From: Eucalyptus grandis
Lineage: Eukaryota; Streptophyta; Magnoliopsida; Myrtales; Myrtaceae
DNA: 64,000 nt
Assembly (NCBI RefSeq): GCF_016545825.1
Contig: NC_052619.1
Coordinates: 70,442,115 to 70,506,114, forward strand
Reading direction: 5' to 3'
Shown here: positions 10,217 through 21,690 of the stretch, in pieces
Position numbering within the stretch: the first letter of the stretch is position 1
Layout of the letters: each line of letters starts with the position of its first letter
Position numbers and translations under genes: made by a program
Notes under the pieces: generated by a model
What the model saw: only the letters and a program-made list of their open reading frames with translations
Database searches by the model: none
What the model was told of the DNA's origin: nothing

Positions 10217-12924
10217 ATGGCGCCGGCCAGAAATTCATACGTTTCAGTGGGTCGTCGCGGCGGACGGTGCCCCCGTCGCCGCCGCAGCCCAGGAAGTACA
10301 AGGCGATCGCGGAGGTGCTGGCCAAGGCCAGGTACGCGGTGGTGGAGCGCGAGAGCTACAGCGACGTGATCTGCGAGCAATGCCGGTCCGGCGACCGGGC
10401 CGAGGAGCTGCTGCTGTGCGACAAATGCGACAAGGGGTTCCACATGAATTGCCTGAGGCCGATCGTCGTGAAGCTGCCGATAGGGTCGTGGCTCTGCCCC
10501 AAGTGCTGTGAACAGAGAAGAGTAAGAAGTAGGGGGGCATTATTGATTCGATGCTTCGATTCTTGGTTTCTTGTCTTTTTGTTGTGCAAGATATGGTTTT
10601 TTGAGGTGGGTGTGATTGATTGGGCCGTCATGCCTCTCTGTTGTAGAGTTTTCGCAGAAGAAGATCATCGACTTCTTCAGGATCCAAAAGACCACTTTTG
10701 TCGATGAGAAATGCGGGTCTCCTCAAGCTCAAGGTCAAGATTTTGATATGCCCATCTTTAATGTTATTGTTGAAGTGAATGGGCAATCTTGACCCATTGG
10801 CATTTTTGATCTTTCGTGTTTTGATATCTGATTGTTGCGTTGTTAGTTAATAGGAGTTATCCGGAATAGATAGTGGACATAACAGATGGAGCTTAACAGT
10901 GTTAGAGCTCCTAGCTGAATGTGGTTGATGCCATAGAGAATAAGAAGGAACAAATGCGTCCTAGCTAAATGTAGTTGATTTAGGTAGTTCTGGCATTGCA
11001 CTAATGCTGCAACCTCTGAGTTTTGACCTGCTTCGCAGGCTTACATCTTACTTGAGCATGTGTGACCAGTTTCCTTATGTCCCTCAATGTTTGACCATTT
11101 TGCTTTGTTACCATGAGATTTAAAGAAAGAACGAGTTTGTTGGTGTTTCTTTCCTCTTGTCTAGAATAAAAGTTTATAGACTACAACCACCCATATTAGG
11201 CCATTGAGCCCAGGCAAAGACGCCATTGTACGTACCCTGATATGTAATTGGATGTGGTGGCCCGACTTCAAGTGTTTGGTCAGGAAGGCAAGGAGAACCC
11301 CCCCTAAACTGGCGTTAGCACTAGACTGCACATATATAATATGTGCCTGCAACACATTGAATAATGTAAATTGACAGGGACAAAATTGAATATTGTGCTA
11401 AAAAGTTCAAGAACCACAGAGAACATTATGCAATCAACCGTGCTACTTCATTAATTCTTTGTGCTTGTCTACATGTCCTTTCTTAAGTTTTTGCTGTATA
11501 ATGATTTGATTGTGCTATTATATTTCTGTTGCAAGAAACTGAGTTTCTAGATTTGGCCTTCCACCGACTTTATCTTAGTCCACTGAATTACATGGATTAT
11601 TTTGTCTTAAAAAGTATTTCGGTCTGAACTTCATCTTACATTTCAAATCTGCCAACTTTTATGGTTACACTTACAATAGTGACTACACCAATTGTTGAAG
11701 TCATTATTGGCAAAAGAGACCACTCCCCAGAAAGTCTCTAATCTCATACATTTGGTGACTATTGAGGCAACTAGTTTGATTATTCCTTTCATTTAGACGC
11801 TAGAAAGCGTCGGAAGCGTTCAGGGCCTCTGGTTATGCAGAAGAAAAAGAGGAGACTCCTTCCATTTACTCCAGTGGAGGATCCTTCCGAAAGGTTGAAA
11901 GAAATGCGTTCACTTGCTTCTGCTTTGACAACGCTAAAGATGGAGTTCAGTGATGATCTCACCTACTTGCCAGGATGGGCTCCTAGATCAGCTAATCAGG
12001 CAAAGCTTGAAAAAGGTGGCATGCAGGTTTGGATTATATACTTCTATTTTGACATCATTCGCACACTAATTTGACATTTTATTTTCTGTTTTCTGAAGTG
12101 TTTTGATTTCCTACCAGGTTCTTCCAAAAGAAGACATTGAAACTCTGGAGCAGTGTAGAGCAATGTCTAAAAGAGGCGAATGGCCTCCTCTTTCGGTTGT
12201 TTTTGATTCATGTGAAGGGTACTACTTTACTATCACCATGGACCTTTAATATGATATCTACCATACCATTATGCATTCGTTTAATTGGTCCTTTTTGCTC
12301 ACTCCATCATGATGCAGCTTCACTGTAGAAGCTGATGGTCCGATTAAGGACATGACATTTATTGCAGAGTACACCGGTGATGTGGATTACCTTAAGAACC
12401 GAGAAAAAGACGATTGCGATAGTATGATGACTCTTCTTCTAGCAAATGATCCATCTAGAAGTCTTGTCATCTGCCCTGATAAACGTGGAAATATTGCACG
12501 TTTTGTAAATGGCATCAACAATCACACAGTGTAAGCCACTTTAATCCTTTTTTCCGTCATCGACTTTTTAATTTTAATGCATTGTACTAGAAAAGAAAAT
12601 CACCTTTACTATTTGTGTAGCTGAATTTCGAACTTTAATTGCATGATTTGCCATCTCAAATTGTTTTGAAGTATTTTCATACCATATGTTTTTCGTCCCT
12701 TCTCCCAAAGATATCAAGAGCTTGTGCTGGTCCTTCTGCTTAGACTTCATAAAATATTATGCAGGGACGGTAAAAAGAAGCAGAACTGTAAATGCGTGAG
12801 GTACAATGTGAACAGCGAATGCAAGGTCTTTTTGGTTGCGACTCGTGATATTGCCAAGGGGGAGAGACTCTATTATGACTATAATGGGTATGAGCATGAA
12901 TATCCTACTCATCACTTCATCTAA
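10217..12924 (+). CDS. ATXR5: Histone H3K27 monomethyltransferase ATXR5 (PHD + SET)
   Basis: Nuclear enzyme that monomethylates H3K27 during replication to keep heterochromatin silent and stop over-replication. Six exons: 10217-10521, 10649-10733, 11797-12026, 12118-12218, 12318-12530, 12765-12924 (stop TAA), giving about 364 residues (ATXR5/6 are about 350-380). A C4HC3 PHD finger (CEQC, CDKC, GFHMNC, CPKC; residues ~55-100) is followed by the PCNA-binding PIP box QKKIIDFF, a basic stretch (RKRRKR, KKKRR), and the ATXR5/6-type SET domain with FIAEYTGDVDYL and ERLYYDYNGYEHEYPTHHF at the C-terminus. The match is closer to ATXR5 than ATXR6. Oddity: ATG 10217 is in a different frame from the PHD. 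One base appears to be missing near 10252; adding one makes all exon lengths sum to whole codons (365 including stop). No other ATG precedes the PHD in its own frame. Confidence 0.93.
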
Positions 12925-14400
12925 GTTGTCGCCAAAAATGGGCCCGATTTTACTAATAATCGATTATAATATATCCATTCTACCATTCAAATTTTTCTTA
13001 TCTTCCGGGCGTTGGAGAATCTGAGGAATTTTGTTTATCCTTTGAAGTTATAGTATGGTCTTCATCTAACGAGCCGGCCTCTATGCAGCTTAGTGACAGT
13101 AGGACAAAGGAGGATTTTTCTGAAGTTTTGCATTTTGGAATTGTAGATGTGCAAAAGTTCTAGCTATAAAGCAAATCTTCTTTGCATTACAACTGTGGAA
13201 AAAGAATGCAATTTCTTTGATTAGAGATTCTTGCTCCGTGTTCCTACATTGGAGTTGGTCAACTTCATTCGGGTAGCTTTTTTCTGTTTCCAGTAAGTGT
13301 TGTGATCATATTTCTTTCATTTGGTAAGATGGGTAGTGGAAGATGGGAATTGAACTGAAGACGTCTTGGATCTTGGACGGTCTATCGCATGGCCAAGTCC
13401 ATGTTCCCTATTTCGACTATTGTTTTGTTGGACCCTTCACTCAGTTTGACTTGTTTCTATGAAAGAGTGAAGACACGTGCCATGAACCATTTGCTAGAGA
13501 TAACACAGAGAGTTGAAGATAGGCTTGGATGGACAAAATACTTAGAGAAGCGTTGTTATCTAGTATCTTCTACCTACACATGAATCGCAGATCGGTATAA
13601 GTTATTACTTAGCTTGCTTTAGTACATTTTCATAATTGAATCGGACAATCATGTGGCCAAATGTTTCCAAAGATCCGATTGTTTGATTTAGAAAATGAAG
13701 CTGAAGCGGATACAAGAAATGGTGATAAAATGAATAGCTCATCCTCTTATTAGCATACTTATGTTAGCTCATTTTCAAAGAAAACAGATAACAGCGTCGT
13801 ATATGACCTTGAAAACCTTGAATCCATGCTGAGATTAACATAGAATATAGTGCCTGTGTTTTGGGACTCTAGATGTGACTATATTTTGATTATTGGGTTG
13901 ATCCCTTGGGGGATTTTCAAACATGTTATGTTCACGTAGTTATATTCTTATCTTACCAAAGGTACTTCCTATACGTGGTCTATGTCAGGGAGCATACTTA
14001 ACAGGAGAAAAACACTGGTGGTAAATAGGTCTTTCCGTTAGCATCTCCGATCCTCGAGTTGGGATTACTCCATTAGGTCTTTCCATTTTTGAGGCGGTCG
14101 GCAGTGGACCTACTTACCTTGCTTGTGGACCAATAGCTGAGCTGACCTTGTTCTAGTGCTTTCCTTAATGCTATCAAGACGATTGGTTATGCCCGTCAAA
14201 GGACCTGGACCGAAACTATTACCACCAGCCTCATCAGTGCTTTCTTTTTCACTCCACAGTTCTAATTGACAAGTCAACAGAGAAGATGCAACTTAGAGAA
14301 TGAAATGAGAAAGTTTGGATCTTAAAATACGCAATTTTTAAGCTGAAATCAAGCTATAACTTCAAGTGAAAGAGGGAAAGTGCTTATGCAATTTTTGAGG
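12925..14400. other. Intergenic downstream of ATXR5
   Basis: 3' UTR of ATXR5, then unremarkable sequence. A 64-codon frame at 13389-13583 matches nothing I recognise. Confidence 0.45.
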
Positions 14401-14576
14401 ACAAGTGGGCTGAAAGTCTCAAACTTGTTGTGAAAATACAATTAAGTCTTAAAGTTTTCAAATATCAAAATTAAGTCATAACACCTATCAAGTCTTCTCA
14501 TTAAGTCCGTCTAATTTAACTAATGGAAATGCTGACGTGGCTTTATAATTACTTTCTTAAGACGTGGTGCCAATGT

Positions 14577-14738
14577 GCCTTTGCATAAATTGCTTTGAAT
14601 GGATAAATCAATCACTTGTCCTTGAGGATCTAACATTAATCCTCTCATACCTACTAATTGGTGTGCTTGAGATGCATTTCCTCTGGCTTCCAAAAAAGAC
14701 ATTGTATGGAATGGATTGAAGGGGTCTATCATCCTCCC
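14577..14738 (-). pseudogene. rpoC2: Plastid rpoC2 fragment in nuclear DNA (NUPT)
   Basis: The minus strand encodes about 53 residues matching the N-terminal part of the plastid RNA polymerase beta'' subunit: [14 protein letters not shown], then [18 protein letters not shown] and [15 protein letters not shown]. The plastid protein has near-identical text ([27 protein letters not shown] in overlapping pieces). Similarity stops abruptly at both ends, so this is a relic of plastid-to-nucleus transfer, not a gene. Scattered substitutions, including loss of the SGARG serine-glycine, show it is not recent. Confidence 0.85.
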
Positions 14739-15528
14739 AATAACGAAAAACTTTATCATACTTGAATTTAATTGGGGTTCGCAATGGTTTTCAAGAAGGG
14801 TTATCTAACCGCAGGTTGGCTTTTTGCCGGATTAACCTAAGTTAAATGGAGTCTCAACTATCAAGTGTCATGTCAAGAAAAAAATTTGAAAACTTTCAGA
14901 AAAAAGAAAAAAAAAAAATTATTGTTCATCTTCTTCGCTAAGTTTAGCCATAAATGCTTGTCACTTGAGCTACTTTGTCAAGCTCAGCCATGGCTACTCG
15001 AGGCCACTCAAGTTTTGTTGAGCTCACAACCTTGGCCACTCGAGCATTTTTTAGCTAAACTATTGTGAGATTTTGTGGGATCACTGCCTATTACTCTAAA
15101 AACTTAAGCTTTTGGTTTGGTTTTTTTGACGTAGTATCAAATCTTAAACTATTAGATAAAGACATGATTTTTAATCCCTTACATATGCATTGAATTTTGA
15201 TCTAAGTCTAAAATGTGAAAATATATAATTGGGAAAGCAAATAGAGGCCTAAAAAGATTTGATTCAAGATCTTTTGTTCTAATATAATATGAGATTTTTT
15301 GAGACCATAAACTTGTAAGTTGGATTTTCTTATAGTTAAAATCAAATCTCAAACAACATAATGTCCCGCTTTTTATCCTCCCTTTCTTCGTTCGCTTCAC
15401 ATATTGATTCATAACACAAACCAATCTTGTACGCATATCCACCTGCAAATTCATAAGCAACATGGCCATTTCGATGTCATTGGCTACAAAAAACACTCGA
15501 TTTTGTTGAAACCTCATGGCCACGATTA

Positions 15529-16510
15529 GGGAAAAGTGTCATAGAAGTTCTAAACTTATTGCATTGATGTTAATTTAATATTAAATATTTTAATTATGTT
15601 AATTCAATTCTAAACATTTTAATGATATCAAATTAATCATAATTTTTTTGAAAGTGTCAATTAAGTCATAAACCTTTTAATTTAATACCAATTCAATCAT
15701 TCCAATTAATTTTCTTGAATTTTGTTAACGTAAATACCGATCGATTTACGTGGCATTGCTAATGTGAATATTTTTAATAATATTTTAATAATTTTTCATT
15801 TTTTAATTATTTGTTATGATTTTTTTTTCTTTTTTTTTTTTCTCTCACCTTTCTTTCTTCTTCCTTTAGATAGTGGCCAACCATCAGCCATAGGCCATGG
15901 CCAACCATTGGCTATGGCTGGGCGATCGGCCTCACTAGGCCATGGTAAGGTCAAGTCCCAATGATGGTCGACCTTGCCAAATCTAGCCTAGGCGAGCCCT
16001 CGCTAAATTCAACAAGGCGACCTTGCCCAAGCTAGATTTGGAGAGGTCACCCTCACTAGGGCTCGACCTTGCCATGTCAAGAAGGGCCAGCTCACTCGAC
16101 CATGGCCAATGGCTAGCTCGCCGACCATGGCCAATGGCTAGCCACCATCTAAAGGAAGAAGAAATGAAGGAGAGAGAGAGAAAAAAAGAAATCAGAAAAA
16201 TAATTTAAAAATAAAAATTATTATTAAAAATTATTCACATAAGTTTGGTGGTGCTAAGTAAACCAATTGATATTCATATTAACAAAATTCGTTCAAAATT
16301 AGTCGAAATGATTGAATTGATACCAAGTTAAAAAATTTATGACTAAATTGATACTAGTTCAAAAGTTTTTGACTAAATTAACACCATTAAAAGGTTTAGG
16401 ACCGAATTGATAATGAGTCAAAAGGTTTATAACTAATTGATATCATTAAAAAGTTTAAGACTAAATTGATACATATGCGATAGATTTATAACTGTTTTGA
16501 CACTTTTCCC
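15529..16510. mobile_element. Fold-back element, PIF/Harbinger-like, TTA duplication
   Basis: The left end is GGGAAAAGTGTCA (15529-15541). The right end is its inverted copy, TGACACTTTTCCC with one difference, ending at 16510. TTA flanks both sides (15526-15528, 16511-16513), the target duplication of PIF/Harbinger elements. AT-rich arms of about 300 bp carry a repeated AATTGATAC-AAAAGTTTA motif. The centre (15870-16150) is GC-rich and palindromic, with many GGCCATGG/TGGCTAG words. No transposase. Confidence 0.7.
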
Positions 16511-16557
16511 TTACTATTACTATGTTGGACGTAATTGACTGCAAAGTTGTGTTGGTC

Positions 16558-16711
16558 GACTATCAATGGATGGTTTTTGCTATCCATAATTAACTGCTTT
16601 TTCAAGGGAAATGGTTCAAAGTCCGTTCAAGAGGGACTATCAATGGATGGTTTTTGCCATCCATAATTAATTGCTTTTTCAGGGGAAATGGTTCAAAGTC
16701 CGTTCAAGAGG
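16558..16711. repeat. Tandem duplication, two 77-bp units
   Basis: GACTATCAATGGATGGTTTT begins both units (16558 and 16635); they differ at only a few positions (e.g. GCTATCC/GCCATCC), so the duplication is recent. Confidence 0.9.
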
Positions 16712-16788
16712 GAGAAGTACATCCGAGATCAATGGACAAGTTTGTCGAAGAAGCTCGTGCAAGCATGGCCACCCTAGCTTGCTAAGCT

Positions 16789-17291
16789 AAGAAAAGTGTA
16801 AATAAATTCTTAAATTTATAACATTTGTGCTAATTTAAACTTAAACTTTTTAATTGTAACAGTTTTTTTTTGGTTAGTTAATTGTAATAGTTTAATCCTA
16901 AATATTTTGACTTAAAGCCAATTTAGTCATTTTAATTAATTTCATATCGTTGATGTGGACGTCAATCACCATAGCATAATTAGCATTAGCCTGAACACTT
17001 TTAATAATCTTTTAATAATTTTTCTCCTCTTTTCTCTCCATCCATCGGAGAAAAGAGGAGGAAAAAAGGAAAAGAAATGATAAATATTATTAAAAAAAAT
17101 CCAAATTAGTGCCAATCATGTCATGTAAGTCAATTGATGTCGACATCGGTAATATTTATCCAAAGTTAGCTCCAATGATTGAATTGATTCTAAATAAAAA
17201 ATATTTAAAGATTAAATTGGCATAATTGAAAATGTTTGGAACCAAATTAGCATCAATGTAATCAATTTATGATTTTTCGAACACTTTTCCC
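16789..17291. mobile_element. Second fold-back element of the GGGAAAAGTGT family
   Basis: Starts near GAAAAGTGTAAAT and ends ACACTTTTCCC. Its arms resemble those of 15529-16510 (TTAATAATTTTT, TGATTGAATTGAT, AAATTGGCAT). A LINE-tail T-run with TTGGTTAG at 16862-16878 is nested in its left arm, flanked by near-identical copies of TTAATTGTAACAGTTT. Confidence 0.6.
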
Positions 17292-17459
17292 TACCATGCT
17301 CAATGAAACTCGAGCAACCATGGCCTGGAGCTTAGAGAAGCTCGAGTGGCCATGGCTTCAATGAAGCTCAAGTGGCCATAGCCAAGCACGATGAAGAAGA
17401 TTTTATTTTTCCTTCTTTTTTCTTTTGAACTTTTTTCTGATGTGGCCAAATTTTCTTTG

Positions 17460-18940
17460 ATTTTAGGAATTAAGTAGTTTTTTCGTTATCAATCCACATC
17501 CGACTTGCTCACCAAATTCATTTTGAATTTTACGAGGCTACGAAACAGATCAAATTTAAAATTGGATGAATTTGTATCTCTTTTTCTTCCCCTAAATGTC
17601 TCTCGAACGTAGCATAGGCACCGAGGGAAAAGGACGAGGATTAGCTTGCTTGTTAAAATCTGCCAGTAGTGTATTTATTCGCCGAGAATGGGGTCACCAC
17701 AAAAGGACATATCTCGTACATCCATATCAGGGGCATCAGATCTGGATCATGTCAATTTTGTTGCCTGCCATTATAATTGTCACTCACTGGGAAATCTAGT
17801 ACCTAAGATTTTACTAGGATATGCCTCCTTTCTCACCAGGCAATATCTAGGTTCATGGGATTCCCCTCTTTCCGGTCGTATGCCTACTCCACCTTTGACT
17901 CTTGTTTTTATTCATTTTTGTTTCTTTCATAATTTGAGTTTCTTTGTTTTATGCTTTTCTTGGATAATATTGAATGAAAATATAGAACATACACAAAGGG
18001 AATCTTATGCAAGGGATTATGTTGGTCCTTGATTTGAGAATTATAGCAGCCCCCTCAACCAATCTCATTCGTCCAAACAGTTTTCATATCCTACCATTGT
18101 TGAGGTGATTGTTGAGATGGGAAGAGTTTCAAATGACCATAGAATGGGGTTGCTGCTATGAAGCCCTAATCCGTGAGCAAGTTCCTCAAACTATGGTCTA
18201 CTTTTTCGAATCTTAATCGATTCTCTAATCTCTTTCGATTTTACCTATGGTTTGCTATGCGCGAGAGTTGCATGGAACTGCAAGAGAAAGTAATTGCACA
18301 AATAGAATGAAGCAAGAAGGGAGAAGCGGAAGGTAGTTAATGAAAGGAATTGTATTTCACTTGTCTCTAGGAGATTACACACAGAGTTCTCTACTTTTCT
18401 CCTGCTAAGCGAATATGGTAATTTTTTCAACCACGTTGCACTCACTCTTAGCCAAGGCCAGGTCCACCCATTGACATCCATGGTATCCAAAATTCACTCA
18501 AGATTGACCCGTGAGCATCTTTTTTAAAACGTCAAAGAGCATATCTCTTCTGGATACGATGGGGAGGAACTTTGGAGACCCTCACGAGATTGTGCAACAG
18601 CCAGTCCGAGTAAGATTTCCATTACGGACATGTTGGAACAGTTGAGCCTCTAGCGTATCCTGTGATATAAAGAAGAAAAAGGGAGGGGAAAGGAGGGAGG
18701 ATATTCTGCAGACATATTCTGTCGACATACTAATCTCTTATTTATCATATACTTGACCTTTTCTGTGAGCGAAAAGATAAAAGTACTTATCATGACCTCA
18801 TCTGTCGCCACTCACCACTGTGCAAAACCAGTTTTCCCCACCGCCTAAGTCATCCCGTGTCGTGTAGTCCGAGATACATATATCCCATTGCCTGAGCCAA
18901 CTCCATAGCCAGAGCTTTCACCCATAAAGCACACTCCACG
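17460..18940. other. Intergenic and DUF506 promoter
   Basis: Open frames at 17596-18032 have no recognisable product; the text could be an old transposon remnant. About 18500-18940 should hold the promoter and start of the 5' UTR of the gene at 18986. I see no definite regulatory motif. Confidence 0.4.
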
Positions 18941-18944
18941 GGGG

Positions 18945-18976
<32 letters not shown>
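18945..18976 (+). repeat. GA microsatellite in 5' UTR of DUF506 gene
   Basis: About 16 GA units end about 10 nt before the ATG at 18986. GA/CT tracts near starts are common in plant 5' UTRs and can bind GAGA-binding (BBR/BPC) factors; that role is inference. Confidence 0.85.
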
Positions 18977-18977
<1 letters not shown>

Positions 18978-18985
18978 GAAGCGAG

Positions 18986-20171
18986 ATGGACAGCATGGAA
19001 GATGATGAGAAGCTGGTTCAGATGGTACAAGACTTCATTGAATCTGATGACTACCCATCATCATCACCGTCGTCATCGTCATCTTCCGCCCAGCGCTTGC
19101 AAGCCTCTGATAACCAACGCCACTCCTATTACTTTGCTTTGAGGGTATATGCACCTGTTTTTTCATTAAGTCTTCTTCTTTTCCGTGTTTGCATGTGTGT
19201 TTCTGAACTGAACTTTTTCTTCTTTTTTTGGCGGGGGGGTGTTCAGGATGTGCTTGAAAGCGGAACCGGAGCTGAGGTTGATGTTCTCAAGAGCCTGTTG
19301 AAGCACATGAGGCGCAAGAGGGACGCAGAGAAGACCACGGGCTTGAAGAAATGGTTGGTGATGAGGCTGAAGATGGACGGCTTCCACGCTTCTCTCTGCC
19401 ACACTTCTTGGGCCACCTCCTTCTGTTGCCCCGGCGGTGGGTCTCTCTCTCTCTCTCTCTCTCTCTGCCCGCCGGCAAACTCCCCACCAATTAGGGTGGT
19501 TTAGCACAAAATCAGTCTGCCCAGCAGTAAAAAGATGTTGAATTAACACAAATCTGGAAGAGTGTGTCATGAATTTTCATCTTCCAAGCATGGAGAAGTA
19601 AGCTAAATATGAAATAGTTCATCTTATGGTTCTCTCTGATATTCAAACAGGGGATTATGAGTACATCGATGTGTTGATCAAAGACGAGGATGGTCATAAG
19701 AAACATCACCAGCACCATCAAATGAAGAGGCTGATAGTGGACGTGGACTTCAAGTCTCAGTTCGAAGTGGCGAGGCCGACACAGAGCTACAAGGAGCTCA
19801 CAGACACGCTGCCATCGATCTTCGTTGGGGACGAGGTCAAGCTCAACCGGATCATTTCCCTCCTCTGCTCAGCGGCCAAGGAGTCGCTCCGGGAGCGAGG
19901 CCTTTACTTGCCTCCATGGAGGACCACCACTTACATGCTCTCCAAGTGGCTCTCCGAGAGCTGTCTCAGAGACCCGGTATCGAGAACCATCGGTGCTGCC
20001 GGTGGCGCTTCAATTTCAGGCAACAGAAAAGATGGTGATCATGGGCGCAAGATCAAGAATGGTGCTTCTTTCTTGCCTAAGTCTATGGTGAAATCCACCA
20101 AGGGTGATCTGGGTAATCGTGGGTCTGGTCTGTCTAGCCAATTCTCGAACATGAGCATCAACTGCTGCTGA
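18986..20171 (+). CDS. DUF506 (PDDEXK-like) family protein
   Basis: Plant-specific DUF506 (TIGR01615) protein of 289 residues in three exons: 18986-19144, 19247-19436, 19651-20171 (stop TGA). Phases agree: ...ALR|DVLES... and ...CPGG|DYEYIDVLI.... It has an acidic and Ser-rich N-terminus (residues 1-45), a DVLKSLLKHMRRKRD helix, the hallmark GDYEYIDV, a His-rich insert (HKKHHQHHQ) unusual in sequence, then RLIVDVDFKSQFEVARPT and LPSIFVGDEVKLNRII, and the W-rich LPPWRTTTYMLSKWL near the end. The family is described as PD-(D/E)XK nuclease-like in fold, but no biochemical role is established. Intron 2 starts GTGGGT and runs straight into a (CT)n tract. Start chosen as the first ATG after the GA-rich leader. 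Confidence 0.92.
19442..19466 (+). repeat. CT microsatellite at the intron 2 donor
   Basis: About 12 CT units begin 5 nt after the exon 2/intron 2 junction of the DUF506 gene. Confidence 0.85.
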
Positions 20172-21090
20172 TTTAGAGTGCTTAACTAGGACTTTTGATG
20201 CTTGTTTTGGATAAGGAAGCTGTCCAAGATTTGGACAAATTTTGGGCGAGTGAGTGATTTATGTCGAGGTGAAGAGGGAAAACGTAATCTATTTTTGTTG
20301 ATGAGGAGTTGATGGATATCGAACCGATTATTTTCCCACACTAATTGGTGAATAGCCTTTCTTCAGTTGTCTAAATGATTTATCTATCCGAGACAGAATT
20401 CTCTGTCCTAATAATTCAATGCTTTATTTCTTTTTATCATCCCAATAATGTGTATAGCCTATAGTGCCTTTTGAGTGTATTTGTGCCGTTAATGAAAGGG
20501 GTACGAAAGGCATGCATAAAGATGGAGGAAATGAACGAATGGGGAGAGGGTGGAGTGGGCATGATGAGATGATATATTTGTATATACCATCATAAAGAGA
20601 GGGAACATTATTCCACTTCCCTTCGATGCGAATTTAGGTAAGAAGATATTATATTTGACCAAATGATGGGCTCGAATTTTATTTTATTTTTAATAAAGAA
20701 TCATGCTAGTTTTGACTGGAGCAGACCTTTCCTTTTAGCCAAATTGGTTAAGATCATTGCTATATCGATTTAACTCTATATTGTTCATACTTCATTGACA
20801 TTTAAGTGGGAAACAGTCACATAATGTAGGTAAAATTACAATGATTTGAAGGGGGCAGATGAATATCGGGCTTGATATTTTGTTAGAAAGATGCACATAA
20901 AAGTTTTATGAGAAAAATTAAAATGCTTAGCCCATAGTATTCAATGTATTTATTTAAATATGCAGAGGTTTTTATTTCAACCAAGTCAAAGCCAGGACTA
21001 GATTCAACTATCACACGATTCAAATTTTGTTAAGTTTGGAAAATTGCAAAAAATAAGATGTAGAACCAAACGTAAGTTTTGCAATTAGTC
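20172..21090. other. DUF506 3' flank, no gene
   Basis: 3' UTR of the DUF506 gene, then AT-rich sequence with no recognisable feature. Confidence 0.45.
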
Positions 21091-21099
21091 AAGCCGTTA

Positions 21100-21690
21100 G
21101 GCTACAGTTATAAGTAAAGATGAGTGATTCCAGATTTCGTATAGGTTCCATCTATAATCTATAACCCATCCGTTAAAACAGGTTCTTTATATTTTGAAAC
21201 GTGAAACCTATCCTATCACAGGTTTTAGGGTCACTTTCCGATTCTACCCATATTCAACATGTATTATTAATTGAATGTTCATAATGAATTATCACTTTTA
21301 ATGACCACAATTTGTTGCCATAATTCTCTAATCACAACTCATATTTAAGCACACGAAGAATACGAAATATTAATAAAGTAAAAGTCTCGGTTATAAATGG
21401 AAGTTTAGATTAATGGTTTCAAATTATATACTCATTATCTGATACAATGGAATATTGTAGGATCATGCAAAAACATAGATTAAGAAAAACACAAATTCTT
21501 GTTTCAGATTCTAGATTCTAGATTTCAAGTTCCACCTATTTAAAACCTAAAACCTATATGTTGAAACAAGTTCCCAAATTTTTGAAACTTGAAATTTTCT
21601 CTTCGTATCTTGGAACTTAGAATTGAACAAGTTCCCACTAGTCTGGTTCTTTGATTCTAGGTTCTATCCTATAACCATGCTCAACCTTAG
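21100..21690. repeat. Possible repeat with GGTTC(T/C) words
   Basis: Words such as AGGTTCCA, GGTTCTTT and CTAGGTTCTATCC occur at both ends in opposite orientation, and again at 41400-41500 and 42180-42330. This suggests a dispersed element, but clean ends were not found. Confidence 0.3.

Larger units (their letters stand above)
14870..17450. mobile_element. Large nested fold-back region
   Basis: Sequence at about 14870-15060 (GAAAAAAG tracts, ATCTTCTTCG, then GCCATGGC/ACTCGAG words) is repeated in inverted orientation at about 17300-17450. It looks like the two arms of an old fold-back element interrupted by later insertions at 15529-16510 and 16789-17291. Outer ends are not resolved. Confidence 0.45.

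Noticed and set aside
17596..18032. Two open frames suggesting a gene or organelle fragment
   Set aside because: No recognisable family; I could not match them to plastid or mitochondrial genes.
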